Of a DNA stretch of 64,000 nt, positions 1-5,722 are shown piece by piece (position 1 is the first letter of the stretch; each line of letters begins with the position of its first letter). The stretch lies in NCBI RefSeq assembly GCF_900129545.1, contig NZ_FQWB01000005.1:1-64000 (forward strand), written 5' to 3'. The translations under genes and the position numbers were made by a program. The notes under the pieces were generated by a model that was not told the DNA's origin, made no database searches, and saw only the letters and a list, made by a program, of their open reading frames with translations. This DNA comes from Flavobacterium fluvii (GTDB taxonomy: Bacteria > Bacteroidota > Bacteroidia > Flavobacteriales > Flavobacteriaceae).

Positions 1-21
1 AAATGAGATTTGAGCTTCCAT
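1..21 (-). CDS. Possible 5' end of a minus-strand gene leaving the window
   Basis: On the minus strand an ATG at 21 opens a frame reading M-E-A-Q-I-S-F up to the window edge. It lies 18 nt downstream of a minus-strand TAACTTTG (40-47), the same spacing seen at well-supported promoters elsewhere in this window. Only seven codons are visible, so neither the product nor the reality of the gene can be established. It would belong to the mobile element that ends near 3476. Confidence 0.3.
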
Positions 22-39
22 AACATTAAGATTTATACA

Positions 40-47
40 CAAAGTTA
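40..47 (-). promoter_or_regulatory. Putative -7 box TAACTTTG (minus strand)
   Basis: The minus strand reads TAACTTTG, matching the Bacteroidota TAnnTTTG element, 18 nt before the ATG at 21. No clear -33 TTG is seen at the usual distance. Confidence 0.3.
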
Positions 48-115
48 CGCATCATTCCATTTTCATCCGGGTTTGTGATTGCTCTTTAATCATGACTATT
101 TCTTTTAAAAATTTT

Positions 116-144
116 ATGTGTGCCGAGCGTAGCGAAGCACACAT
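116..144. terminator. Hairpin with 8-bp stem before a TTTT run
   Basis: ATGTGTGC (116-123) and GCACACAT (137-144) pair perfectly around the loop CGAGCGTAGCGAA, followed by TTTTAAA. It could terminate a transcript or be a dispersed repeat. A related loop motif, GAGCGCAACGAA, occurs near 49280. Confidence 0.35.
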
Positions 145-159
145 TTTAAATCCAAAGCT

Positions 160-582
160 ATGACCAATTTTATCATCAAAACCCACCGAAAAGACACCCA
201 CTACACCAAACCCCATTTATTCATCCTTAACAAAGGGATGAATAGCGGGAAGCCCCAAAACGAGCCTTATACTAACAGCTTTGTAATTATTTTTTCTGAA
301 GAAAAGGACCGGGATAATGTCTTTTTTATTGCATATAGCTTGTGGAAAACAAAATTTTGGTTCCCATACCTTTGCGGCTCAGCCATACTCTTTTTGCACC
401 TTACAGACTTCAAAAAAGAGTTCAACCCCCAAGCCAGTTTGATGATGATGGAACACGAACAGCACATCAAAAATGTGGCAGCACTCAAGCTGTTGGAGAA
501 AAAAGAAAAACAATACAAAGAAGACATAAACCTCATAAATGACCTCCGAAAAGCCATTTTATACCGCTATTGCAGGAAATAA
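160..582 (+). CDS. Conserved hypothetical protein, DUF6943-like
   Basis: The 140-aa product is soluble and basic at the N-terminus (TNFIIKTHRK), has a central YSLWKTKFW stretch and ends with a coiled-coil-like KLLEKKEKQYKEDI segment and ILYRYCRK. From memory this pattern matches DUF6943, a family of unknown function common on Bacteroidota conjugative or integrative elements. That assignment was not checked by search. It heads a three-gene set (160-582, 604-783, 786-1058) with short spacers, probably one transcript. No catalytic motif is visible. The context, left of a tRNA-type attachment site, suggests mobile-element cargo. Confidence 0.7.
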   Translation: MTNFIIKTHRKDTHYTKPHLFILNKGMNSGKPQNEPYTNSFVIIFSEEKDRDNVFFIAYSLWKTKFWFPYLCGSAILFLHLTDFKKEFNPQASLMMMEHEQHIKNVAALKLLEKKEKQYKEDINLINDLRKAILYRYCRK

Positions 583-603
583 TAATCACTTAAACAATAA
601 AAT

Positions 604-783
604 ATGGGAATATTTATTTTATACCAAACCGACAAATGGAAATCCAAGGCTTCAAGAATTTGTTTTGGGATTTTCGACAGCAGAATCAAAGCAATGGAAT
701 CTGCCAAATGGAATGACCTCTATTCTTACAACTGCGAAGTGGTAATTATAGAGTTGACAATCAATGAATTTGAAGAAATTTAG
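604..783 (+). CDS. Small hypothetical protein (59 aa)
   Basis: An ATG at 604 opens a 59-aa frame (MGIFILYQTDKWKSKASR at the start, ending INEFEEI) that ends 2 nt before the next gene. The composition is protein-like: mixed hydrophobic, charged and aromatic residues. It fills the space between the DUF6943-like gene and the 786 gene with 21-nt and 2-nt gaps, which supports real coding within one operon. An overlapping frame from 539 is a shadow. No known domain is recognised and the function is unknown. It lies within the mobile element. Confidence 0.55.
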   Translation: MGIFILYQTDKWKSKASRICFGIFDSRIKAMESAKWNDLYSYNCEVVIIELTINEFEEI

Positions 784-785
784 CA

Positions 786-1058
786 ATGAGGACAAATTTT
801 AAAAATCAGGGCTATCTGCTCCTAACAACGGGCAATGACCAAATTATTTCAATAATTATTTGCAAACCAGGTTTGCGCAGTATCAAGAAAAAAATAATTC
901 AAGCCATTTTGGAGGATTTCAATGCAAACAAAGCTGTAATATTGGCAAATGCCACATTGATTGAAAACGCAGTGACAACAATCTTTAAAGCCCAAATCGA
1001 TTCTGATGTGGTCAGCTTTGAAGAATACTTTAAACTAAAAATTTTACCAGCTTATTAA
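786..1058 (+). CDS. Small hypothetical protein (90 aa)
   Basis: The 90-aa product has no recognised domain. It begins 2 nt after the 604 gene stops and is followed by a strong hairpin terminator, so it is the last gene of a three-gene transcript. The sequence alternates hydrophobic beta-like stretches (YLLLTTGN, QIISIIICKP) with an amphipathic helix (KKKIIQAILEDFNA) and suggests a small soluble alpha/beta protein. No signal peptide or membrane segment is seen. Function is unknown. Location suggests mobile-element cargo. Confidence 0.55.
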   Translation: MRTNFKNQGYLLLTTGNDQIISIIICKPGLRSIKKKIIQAILEDFNANKAVILANATLIENAVTTIFKAQIDSDVVSFEEYFKLKILPAY

Positions 1059-1065
1059 CATAAAA

Positions 1066-1093
1066 AAAGCCCATTCCTTCCGGTTTGGGCTTT
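1066..1093. terminator. Hairpin terminator between converging operons
   Basis: AAAGCCCA (1066-1073) pairs with TGGGCTTT (1086-1093), with A and T runs outside, so it can work in both directions between the + genes ending at 1058 and the - genes ending at 1134. Confidence 0.7.
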
Positions 1094-1133
1094 CATTTTG
1101 TCTAATCCAAAGGTCACCACAACTAGAATTAGA

Positions 1134-1310
1134 CTATTTTTTGTGCTTCTTGATGAGGTATTTGAGTGTCATCGATATAATAAAACTGACAATCGCTCCA
1201 AGAGAAGCCAATATAACAGTTTTTAAAACATCTGCCGAATGTAAATTCGGCAACACACTCAAAAAGGTGCCTCCTGCAGTACCCATCAGGGTATGATTAC
1301 CGGTCGTCAT
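1134..1310 (-). CDS. Small membrane protein, holin-like in shape (58 aa)
   Basis: The minus-strand ATG at 1310 opens a 58-aa frame (MTTGNHTLMGTAGGTF at the start) ending at 1134. It has one hydrophobic helix (about residues 29-47, VLKTVILASLGAIVSFIIS) and a strongly basic C-terminal tail (KYLIKKHKK). It overlaps the end of the upstream 78-aa gene by 14 nt, a pattern of translational coupling. Size, single membrane segment and basic tail resemble phage holins, but small membrane proteins of other functions look the same. It is the last gene of the four-gene minus cassette. Confidence 0.5.
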   Translation of the reverse strand: MTTGNHTLMGTAGGTFLSVLPNLHSADVLKTVILASLGAIVSFIISMTLKYLIKKHKK

Positions 1311-1533
1311 TCTCGTCCTTGGGAAGAATAACCTCCTCAGTTGTTAGTTGGCTAACAGCCGTGACCACTCCACCCGCAACTGCCATATAACCACCAACAG
1401 TAGTCAACACAACTGGCAAAGCGATGGGAGCTGCCAGAATCGTTCCACCAATGGCAGCCATTGCCAATCCAATATTTCGAAGCACTTTAAAAAATTTCGG
1501 GGTTGGAGCTTTTACTCGTTTTATAATATTCAT
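1297..1533 (-). CDS. Small membrane protein of the four-gene cassette (78 aa)
   Basis: The 78-aa product starts with a basic region (MNIIKRVKAPTPKFFKV), followed by a long Gly/Ala/Val-rich hydrophobic stretch (about residues 22-62) able to form two membrane helices with a short turn, and an acidic tail (LPKDENDDR). It follows the DUF5675 gene by 19 nt and overlaps the next small membrane gene by 14 nt, so the set looks co-transcribed. The two-helix hairpin shape fits holin-type or pore-type proteins, but no family is recognised. This is an inference from shape and context only. Confidence 0.55.
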   Translation of the reverse strand: MNIIKRVKAPTPKFFKVLRNIGLAMAAIGGTILAAPIALPVVLTTVGGYMAVAGGVVTAVSQLTTEEVILPKDENDDR

Positions 1534-1552
1534 CTTTTCTCTTTTTTTTCTG

Positions 1553-1969
1553 CTATCCTTCCAAAGTCAGGAATACAGATTGAACAATCAATTCAACACT
1601 TTCTTCTTTGTCCAGGGCTTTGTAAACCAAGTCTTTTAATTTGATAAAAGCTTTTCGAGACATCAGACCCAATCCTGGTTCAGAAAGTTTCGTTACTGGA
1701 GCAATACAGCCTTTCAATTCCCTTTGGGCATTATTGGCAGGATGAAACAAAATCAAGCTTCTGTTTTTTACGTCCAAAACCTCCAAATGCCATTTAAACT
1801 TGTTGCTGTAGCGCTTTTTTATAAAATATTTCCCTTCCGGAATGCAGGAAACCTTCGTTTCGTTTTTCTTCCAAGGCAATTCAATCGTGTTGCAGATATA
1901 TTTGCCCTCGCATTCGAGTTTACCATTGGTTCCATCAGGGAAATAAGTTCTAGATAGCCATAAAACCAT
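1553..1969 (-). CDS. DUF5675 family protein
   Basis: The sequence shows the DUF5675 layout: RTYFPDGTNGKL near the start, an E-L-P-W segment, CIPEGKY, then LFHPANNAQ and KGCIAPV. The His followed about 14 residues later by Gly-Cys resembles the His/Cys arrangement of YkuD-type L,D-transpeptidases, so a cell-wall hydrolase or transpeptidase role is a reasonable inference; the family itself has no settled function. I prefer the ATG at 1969 (138 aa), 1 nt after the upstream stop; an ATG at 1981 would overlap that gene by 11 nt. It lies between a 251-aa unknown protein and two small membrane proteins, an order reminiscent of a phage lysis module. Confidence 0.7.
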   Translation of the reverse strand: MVLWLSRTYFPDGTNGKLECEGKYICNTIELPWKKNETKVSCIPEGKYFIKKRYSNKFKWHLEVLDVKNRSLILFHPANNAQRELKGCIAPVTKLSEPGLGLMSRKAFIKLKDLVYKALDKEESVELIVQSVFLTLEG

Positions 1970-1970
1970 C

Positions 1971-2726
1971 CTACAATCCACTCACCTGAACCAATGCCAA
2001 TGGATTGTAGGCACCATTTTTCAAGGCATACATTTGTCCATTTACTTCTTGGTAAAACTCGACACCCAAAGCCAAAAACAAGGGTTTCGTGCTGTTTGGA
2101 GTCACTGTATTCACCTGATTGATGACAACCGTGGCTATGGCATCCCAAGGTAAAATCGCAGTTTCTGAATGCGCTTCAACAAAAGTTTCAGTTTCAAAAT
2201 CAATTTCGGCACCAGCTGAAATAATTTTGAAATGGGTAGTGCCACTTGGTGCGGCAATCATGTTTGTTGGAACAAACGGATCAATATCAACAGTGATGTC
2301 TCCAGACACACGGTCAATGGCTCCCACATAAGGAGCAAATAAACTGGTGCCCAGTTTCCCCCTGATGTTGAACTCAAAACCGGCCAACAATTCAGCCTCA
2401 CCGTCAATCACGTTTCGTAACCCTCTCACGCTGGTTACGTCCGCCTGAATCACCTCTACCATTTTCTGGGTCAATCGACTCACCATTCTGCCATCGGCAG
2501 TATTCAACAGCAAAGCTCTCAATGCCGTTCTCAAAATCTTGCCGGCTTTCCCGGCTCTGCCAAATTCTGAACCGTTCTCGCGTGTTCTTTGGAACGCAGG
2601 ATCATTCTTGATTCTGTTGGCGTCGATGCCTCCTTTTTCACGAGCTAGATGCCCATCCTGCGTTTTGTAAAAAGTAATATCCCCGATAGTACCTTTCAAT
2701 TTAATTATGCCTTTCTGTCTTGCCAT
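1971..2726 (-). CDS. Hypothetical 251-aa protein, first gene of the minus cassette
   Basis: The product begins MARQKGIIKLKGTIGDITFY, followed by a basic, Arg-rich region (residues 20-75) and a beta-rich, Val/Thr-rich C-terminal half. There is no signal peptide and no membrane helix. I recall similar proteins as unannotated in Flavobacterium genomes but cannot name a family. The basic N-terminus plus beta-rich body would suit a nucleic-acid-contacting or particle structural protein; this is speculative. It is immediately followed by the DUF5675 gene (1-nt gap) and two small membrane proteins, so the four genes look like one functional cassette within the mobile element. Confidence 0.65.
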   Translation of the reverse strand: MARQKGIIKLKGTIGDITFYKTQDGHLAREKGGIDANRIKNDPAFQRTRENGSEFGRAGKAGKILRTALRALLLNTADGRMVSRLTQKMVEVIQADVTSVRGLRNVIDGEAELLAGFEFNIRGKLGTSLFAPYVGAIDRVSGDITVDIDPFVPTNMIAAPSGTTHFKIISAGAEIDFETETFVEAHSETAILPWDAIATVVINQVNTVTPNSTKPLFLALGVEFYQEVNGQMYALKNGAYNPLALVQVSGL

Positions 2727-2916
2727 AATTTCTGAAATTTAAATTAACAAATCATTTTTTCTCCTTCATTCCGAATACTCGTTGCAACTAAATCTCGAAT
2801 GATTTCAAAACAAAGTTTCCTCTTTTAATATCACATTTCAAAAGACTGATGTCAATAACAGTACAAAAACGACTATAATTGCCTATTTAAATAACTTATT
2901 CATACCTTAGTTTGCA

Positions 2917-2924
2917 TAACTTTG
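2917..2924 (+). promoter_or_regulatory. Putative -7 box TAACTTTG for the 3025 gene
   Basis: TAACTTTG matches the TAnnTTTG element. It lies about 100 nt upstream of the GTG at 3025, giving a leader that contains the tandem repeat at 2937-2960. Confidence 0.4.
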
Positions 2925-2936
2925 TAATAAAGAATT

Positions 2937-2960
2937 AGGACGGGTCAGGACGGGTCAGGA
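2937..2960. repeat. Short tandem repeat, unit AGGACGGGTC
   Basis: Two exact 10-bp copies (2937-2946 and 2947-2956) are followed by a partial AGGA. It is unusually GC-rich for the surroundings and lies in the leader of the 3025 gene. Function is unknown. Confidence 0.7.
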
Positions 2961-3024
2961 TGGCAAGTTGAGGCTACTCAAAGCCATACCAAAGGCATAG
3001 ATAATGTATTAAAACTAGATAAAA

Positions 3025-3228
3025 GTGATAGGAAGTAACACTAGGGTATGTATTTATCCCAAAGATGTACAACGTATTACAGGTAAAACATATAGGCAAG
3101 CAAGATTGTATTTGAACAAGGTAAAAGAAAACCTCAACAAAGAGCCACATCAATTAGTTTCCATTGAAGAATTTTGCAGCTTTTCAGGACTACAAATTGA
3201 ACATGTTTTACGTTGTATTGTTGGATAA
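3025..3228 (+). CDS. Small HTH-like protein near the attachment site (67 aa)
   Basis: The 67-aa product (CIYPKDVQRITGKTYRQARL, then EEFCSFSGLQIEHVLR) looks like a compact helix-rich DNA-binding protein: the DVQRITGKTYRQARLYL stretch fits a helix-turn-helix similar to excisionase or MerR-type folds. The GTG at 3025 is the first usable start, because a stop lies three codons upstream in frame. It sits about 220 bp from the tRNA 3' end at 3452-3476, a common place for excisionase or accessory recombination genes. A directionality-factor role is inferred only from position and size. Confidence 0.6.
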   Translation: MIGSNTRVCIYPKDVQRITGKTYRQARLYLNKVKENLNKEPHQLVSIEEFCSFSGLQIEHVLRCIVG

Positions 3229-3451
3229 GTTTTGATGCTTCTACGAAGCTCTATAACATCTCCACAATCATTGATAACTAGTTCAACAAGCTGTTCAAAT
3301 AGTGGTACAATCTGTTGGATTATAAAGAATTAATGACTAAATTTATACCATAAGATTTAATATGATTTAGTCTGTTTTTGGAGGGTGCATTTTCGGTTAC
3401 CACAATAATGTATAGCTCCAAAACCATTGAAAATAGGAGGATTTTTGGTTA
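3229..3451. other. Non-coding junction of the mobile element
   Basis: AT-rich, without a convincing gene on either strand. An antisense frame across 3357-3557 runs through the tRNA fragment and its terminator and is not accepted. This stretch should contain the recombinase arm sites if the tRNA fragment is an attachment site. Confidence 0.45.
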
Positions 3452-3476
3452 GGTTCGATTCCCGGCGATTCCACCA
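3452..3476 (+). other. tRNA 3'-end fragment, probable attR site
   Basis: The 25 bases read as the 3' end of a tRNA gene: half of the T arm (GG TTCGATT CC), the acceptor-strand half (CGATTCC), discriminator A, and an encoded CCA. The upstream half of the T stem (TTAGG) no longer pairs properly with CCCGG, and no matching 5' acceptor half (GGAATCG) exists within the preceding 150 bases, so this is a fragment, not a tRNA. Tyrosine recombinases commonly leave such a duplicated tRNA 3' end at the distal end of an integrated element. The intact tRNA would then lie left of this window. The isotype cannot be told from this part. Confidence 0.75.
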
Positions 3477-3495
3477 ATCTAAATCAATTAGAACT

Positions 3496-3529
3496 AAATG
3501 CCCGTAAATCTTAGGATTTACGGGCATTT
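3496..3529. terminator. Perfect 15-bp hairpin terminator
   Basis: AAATGCCCGTAAATC (3496-3510) and GATTTACGGGCATTT (3515-3529) form a perfect stem with loop TTAG, followed by T-rich sequence. It lies just past the tRNA fragment and the end of the minus-strand regulator gene, and was probably the terminator of the original tRNA as well as of that gene. Confidence 0.85.
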
Positions 3530-3556
3530 TTGTTTGTATTGCTTTCAAAAGCAGCA

Positions 3557-4213
3557 TTAAATAAATCCTTGTTTTATGGCTTCTTTCACCAAGCCGCTGT
3601 CATCGGTTACCTCAAAAGCGGTTTTCATGCGAATGACTCGTTTTTGTACGGCACTAGTGCTGAGATGCACGACATCTTCAAGTTCTTTAACTTTAAAACC
3701 TATTGATAGATAGGAAAGGATTTGGCGATTGAAATCATCAAACATTAATTCTTTTTTCCAGATCTCGTTAATGCAATTTTTTACGGTAAGACTATGGTAT
3801 TGATTGCCCTGCATCACTTCGCTTACAATGAGTTGCAAGTTGTCCGGGTTAATGTCGTTCTTGTTGATGAGTCCGCCAGGATTTACCTTCTTGACAATGT
3901 CGTAGATGGTGATTACTTCAGAATGTGCGGTTACCATTATGATTTTGCAATCAGGCATGCGTTTTCTTGTCAGAAGAGCCAAATCACTTCCTGATGTAAG
4001 AAACTGCTCCGGGTAACTGGGCAATCCTTGGTCTATAATGGCCAAATCAAATAATTGTCCGTTCTGAATAGCTTCAGTAATGGCAATATAAGCCCCTTCA
4101 CAAGAATGCTTTTTGGTAAACACGGGTTTCTCTTTTAAAAAATCGGCTTTCAAAAGAACATTCATGAAACCTTCTACCGTCATGGGATGATCATCAACTA
4201 AAAGTATGTTCAT
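3557..4213 (-). CDS. NarL/LuxR-type response regulator
   Basis: The 218-aa product has a receiver domain (residues 1-130) with the acidic pair D7-D8 in LLVDDHP, phospho-acceptor D61 (IIDQGLP), T95 (MVTAHS) and K118. A C-terminal region (about 150-215: FNRQILSYLSIGFKVKELEDVVHLSTSAVQ) fits a LuxR-type helix-turn-helix. It should be phosphorylated by a histidine kinase of the HisKA_3 type; the kinase at 5723 is of that type and is the likely partner, though not adjacent. It is transcribed divergently from the LytTR gene at 4314, with a conserved 33-bp element (4224-4256) just upstream of its start. Confidence 0.85.
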   Translation of the reverse strand: MNILLVDDHPMTVEGFMNVLLKADFLKEKPVFTKKHSCEGAYIAITEAIQNGQLFDLAIIDQGLPSYPEQFLTSGSDLALLTRKRMPDCKIIMVTAHSEVITIYDIVKKVNPGGLINKNDINPDNLQLIVSEVMQGNQYHSLTVKNCINEIWKKELMFDDFNRQILSYLSIGFKVKELEDVVHLSTSAVQKRVIRMKTAFEVTDDSGLVKEAIKQGFI

Positions 4214-4223
4214 TAAGTCTAAT

Positions 4224-4256
4224 ATTAAATTTTAACATCATAGGCAGTTTTACTGC
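4224..4256. promoter_or_regulatory. Copy 1 of a shared 33-bp regulatory element
   Basis: The sequence starts ATTAAATTTTAACA, continues with TAGGCAGTT and contains the inverted repeat GCAGT-TTT-ACTGC. It matches 7982-8014 at 28 of 33 positions. It lies between the divergent regulators, 11 bp upstream of the minus-strand start at 4213. Confidence 0.55.
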
Positions 4257-4313
4257 ATCAAAAGAAATAAGTTCCTGTTTAGATTGCGCCCTGCTTATAT
4301 TAAGTAAGTTTGT

Positions 4314-5027
4314 ATGCGTTTTTCATTTCTTATTATCGACGATAACGACAACTCTGCCAAGGGAATTTTGGATCTATTCGAAAATTTTCCCAATCATTTT
4401 TGTGCAGGCATTGTCAAAGATAGTCAAACTGCCATAAAACAAATTATAAAAGTGAAACCACAACTCGTAATTGTGCAAATTCCAACCAAATTAAATGATG
4501 CCAATTTATTGTTTGAAACAGTAAAAGAATCCTTTCAATACCTGGACAGTATCCCCTATTTTATTGCGTTGGCTCCAAAACCGGATTATGCCTTTAGGGC
4601 TATTCAATCCGGATTTTCGGATTATGTCTTGATTCCTCTGCAAATACATCAATTGGGAAAAAGCCTGTTTCAGTTCGAAAAAAGAAATCCGGCCGCAACG
4701 GCTTCAACTATTTGCATCAAATCATACAGTGACTATCATTTCGTGGCCCTGCAAGACATCCTTTACTTAAAATCGGACAATAACACCACCGACATCCAAT
4801 TGTACAACGGTAAAAAAGTGAATGCATTCAAGACCTTGAAGCATTTTGAAAGCACCCTCCCCTTCTATTTTTTAAGAATCCACAAAAGCTATATCGTCAA
4901 CATCAACCAGGTATCGCGCATTTATTTCAGCAAATCGAAATGCTACCTCAACTATGACGAGATCTTGCCCTTTTCTTTAACCTATCGAGAAAACGTCGAG
5001 GCCATTATACGGAAAATCAATATTTAG
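4314..5027 (+). CDS. LytTR-type regulator with degenerate receiver domain
   Basis: The 237-aa product has an N-terminal receiver-like domain (residues 1-120) and a C-terminal LytTR DNA-binding domain (about 132-237: YHFVALQDILYLKSDNNTT, FLRIHKSYIVNINQVSRIY). The acidic pair D9-D10 is kept, but the phospho-acceptor Asp is replaced by Gln55 (LVIVQIPTK), and the usual Thr and Lys are also absent (FIALAPK, YVLIPLQ). It is therefore probably not controlled by classical phosphotransfer. It is divergent from the NarL-type regulator at 4213 and shares its upstream region. Confidence 0.85.
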   Translation: MRFSFLIIDDNDNSAKGILDLFENFPNHFCAGIVKDSQTAIKQIIKVKPQLVIVQIPTKLNDANLLFETVKESFQYLDSIPYFIALAPKPDYAFRAIQSGFSDYVLIPLQIHQLGKSLFQFEKRNPAATASTICIKSYSDYHFVALQDILYLKSDNNTTDIQLYNGKKVNAFKTLKHFESTLPFYFLRIHKSYIVNINQVSRIYFSKSKCYLNYDEILPFSLTYRENVEAIIRKINI

Positions 5028-5447
5028 TATTCCCAACAAACTTTCTTCATTAAGAAAATTTCTTTCCCCTCTGTCATTGTGAATAGCTTGCACTCAGCTT
5101 GACGAAGTGAAGCAATCCTTTGGAAAGATGCTTGGAGGTATTAATTCAAAACCCAAGCTTTCACCATTCAGATATACCCTTAAACTACCACAATGAACCG
5201 GGTCACTATAACCCCTTTCAATTTAAAAAATCAACCCTTTTTTAACTGTTATTTTGCCCCCCGATCGTGATTAATAAATCAACCGAAGCTTCAAAAAATC
5301 AAGTATCGAGAATGGGGAAAAATCTGCCCATAAAGCAGTGTCATTCTCGATAGTACAGGACAACTACCTCCCAGTTTTTCTAAAAAATCGGCACTCCCAC
5401 ACGGATGTTGCCACACAAAATTATTTCTAATTTTTTAAACATTTTTT
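5028..5447. other. Long intergenic region with an 11-bp inverted repeat
   Basis: No gene is seen. Around 5072-5115 there is a degraded copy of a dispersed repeat containing TGTCATTG and GAAGCAATCC, a pattern I recall from many Bacteroidota intergenic regions. TATCGAGAATG (5304-5314) and CATTCTCGATA (5342-5352) form a perfect inverted repeat. The last 50 bases are very AT-rich and probably hold the promoter of the lipoprotein gene. Confidence 0.5.
5304..5352. repeat. Perfect 11-bp inverted repeat, 27-nt loop
   Basis: TATCGAGAATG and CATTCTCGATA are exact reverse complements. There is no T-run after it, so it could be a regulatory RNA hairpin or operator more readily than a terminator. Confidence 0.6.
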
Positions 5448-5636
5448 ATGAAAAAGCTAGTATTTGCTATGGGCTGTTTTGCCGCTATTCTTTTAACTTC
5501 TTCCTGCACTGCAGACAGTCCTGTAGAGACCAAAAATGAAAATTTGACAACTCCAAGCAAACCTCCGGTTCCAAGAACTGATACTTCTGCCGATGGGAAC
5601 GAAGAGATAACTCCTCCGAGACCACCACAACCATAG
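5448..5636 (+). CDS. Small proline-rich lipoprotein (62 aa)
   Basis: The start MKKLVFAMGCFAAILLTSSC is a lipoprotein signal peptide with Cys20 as the lipid-attached residue. The mature part is about 42 residues, rich in Pro, Thr, Glu and Asp (PSKPPVPRTDTS, ITPPRPPQP) and probably unfolded. It has its own terminator just downstream and sits between the LytTR regulator and the histidine kinase, so it may be a target or sensor accessory of that system. No family is recognised and function is unknown. Confidence 0.7.
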   Translation: MKKLVFAMGCFAAILLTSSCTADSPVETKNENLTTPSKPPVPRTDTSADGNEEITPPRPPQP

Positions 5637-5648
5637 TTTTTAAAACTT

Positions 5649-5681
5649 AAACCAGATAATTAAAAAAAGATTATCTGGTTT
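5649..5681. terminator. Hairpin with perfect 12-bp stem
   Basis: AAACCAGATAAT (5649-5660) pairs with ATTATCTGGTTT (5670-5681) around an A-rich loop, directly after the lipoprotein gene. The following sequence is TA-rich rather than a clean T-run. Confidence 0.65.
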
Positions 5682-5722
5682 AAAATATATATTTTTGATG
5701 AAAATAAAATAATTGTCAAAAA

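Noticed and set aside
539-745. 68-aa plus-strand frame
   Set aside because: It overlaps both the 160-582 gene and the 604-783 frame in another phase; the 604 frame fits the operon spacing better.
3357-3557. Minus-strand frame of 66 aa
   Set aside because: It runs through the tRNA fragment and terminator hairpin; the WWNRRESN stretch is the usual false translation of a tRNA 3' end.
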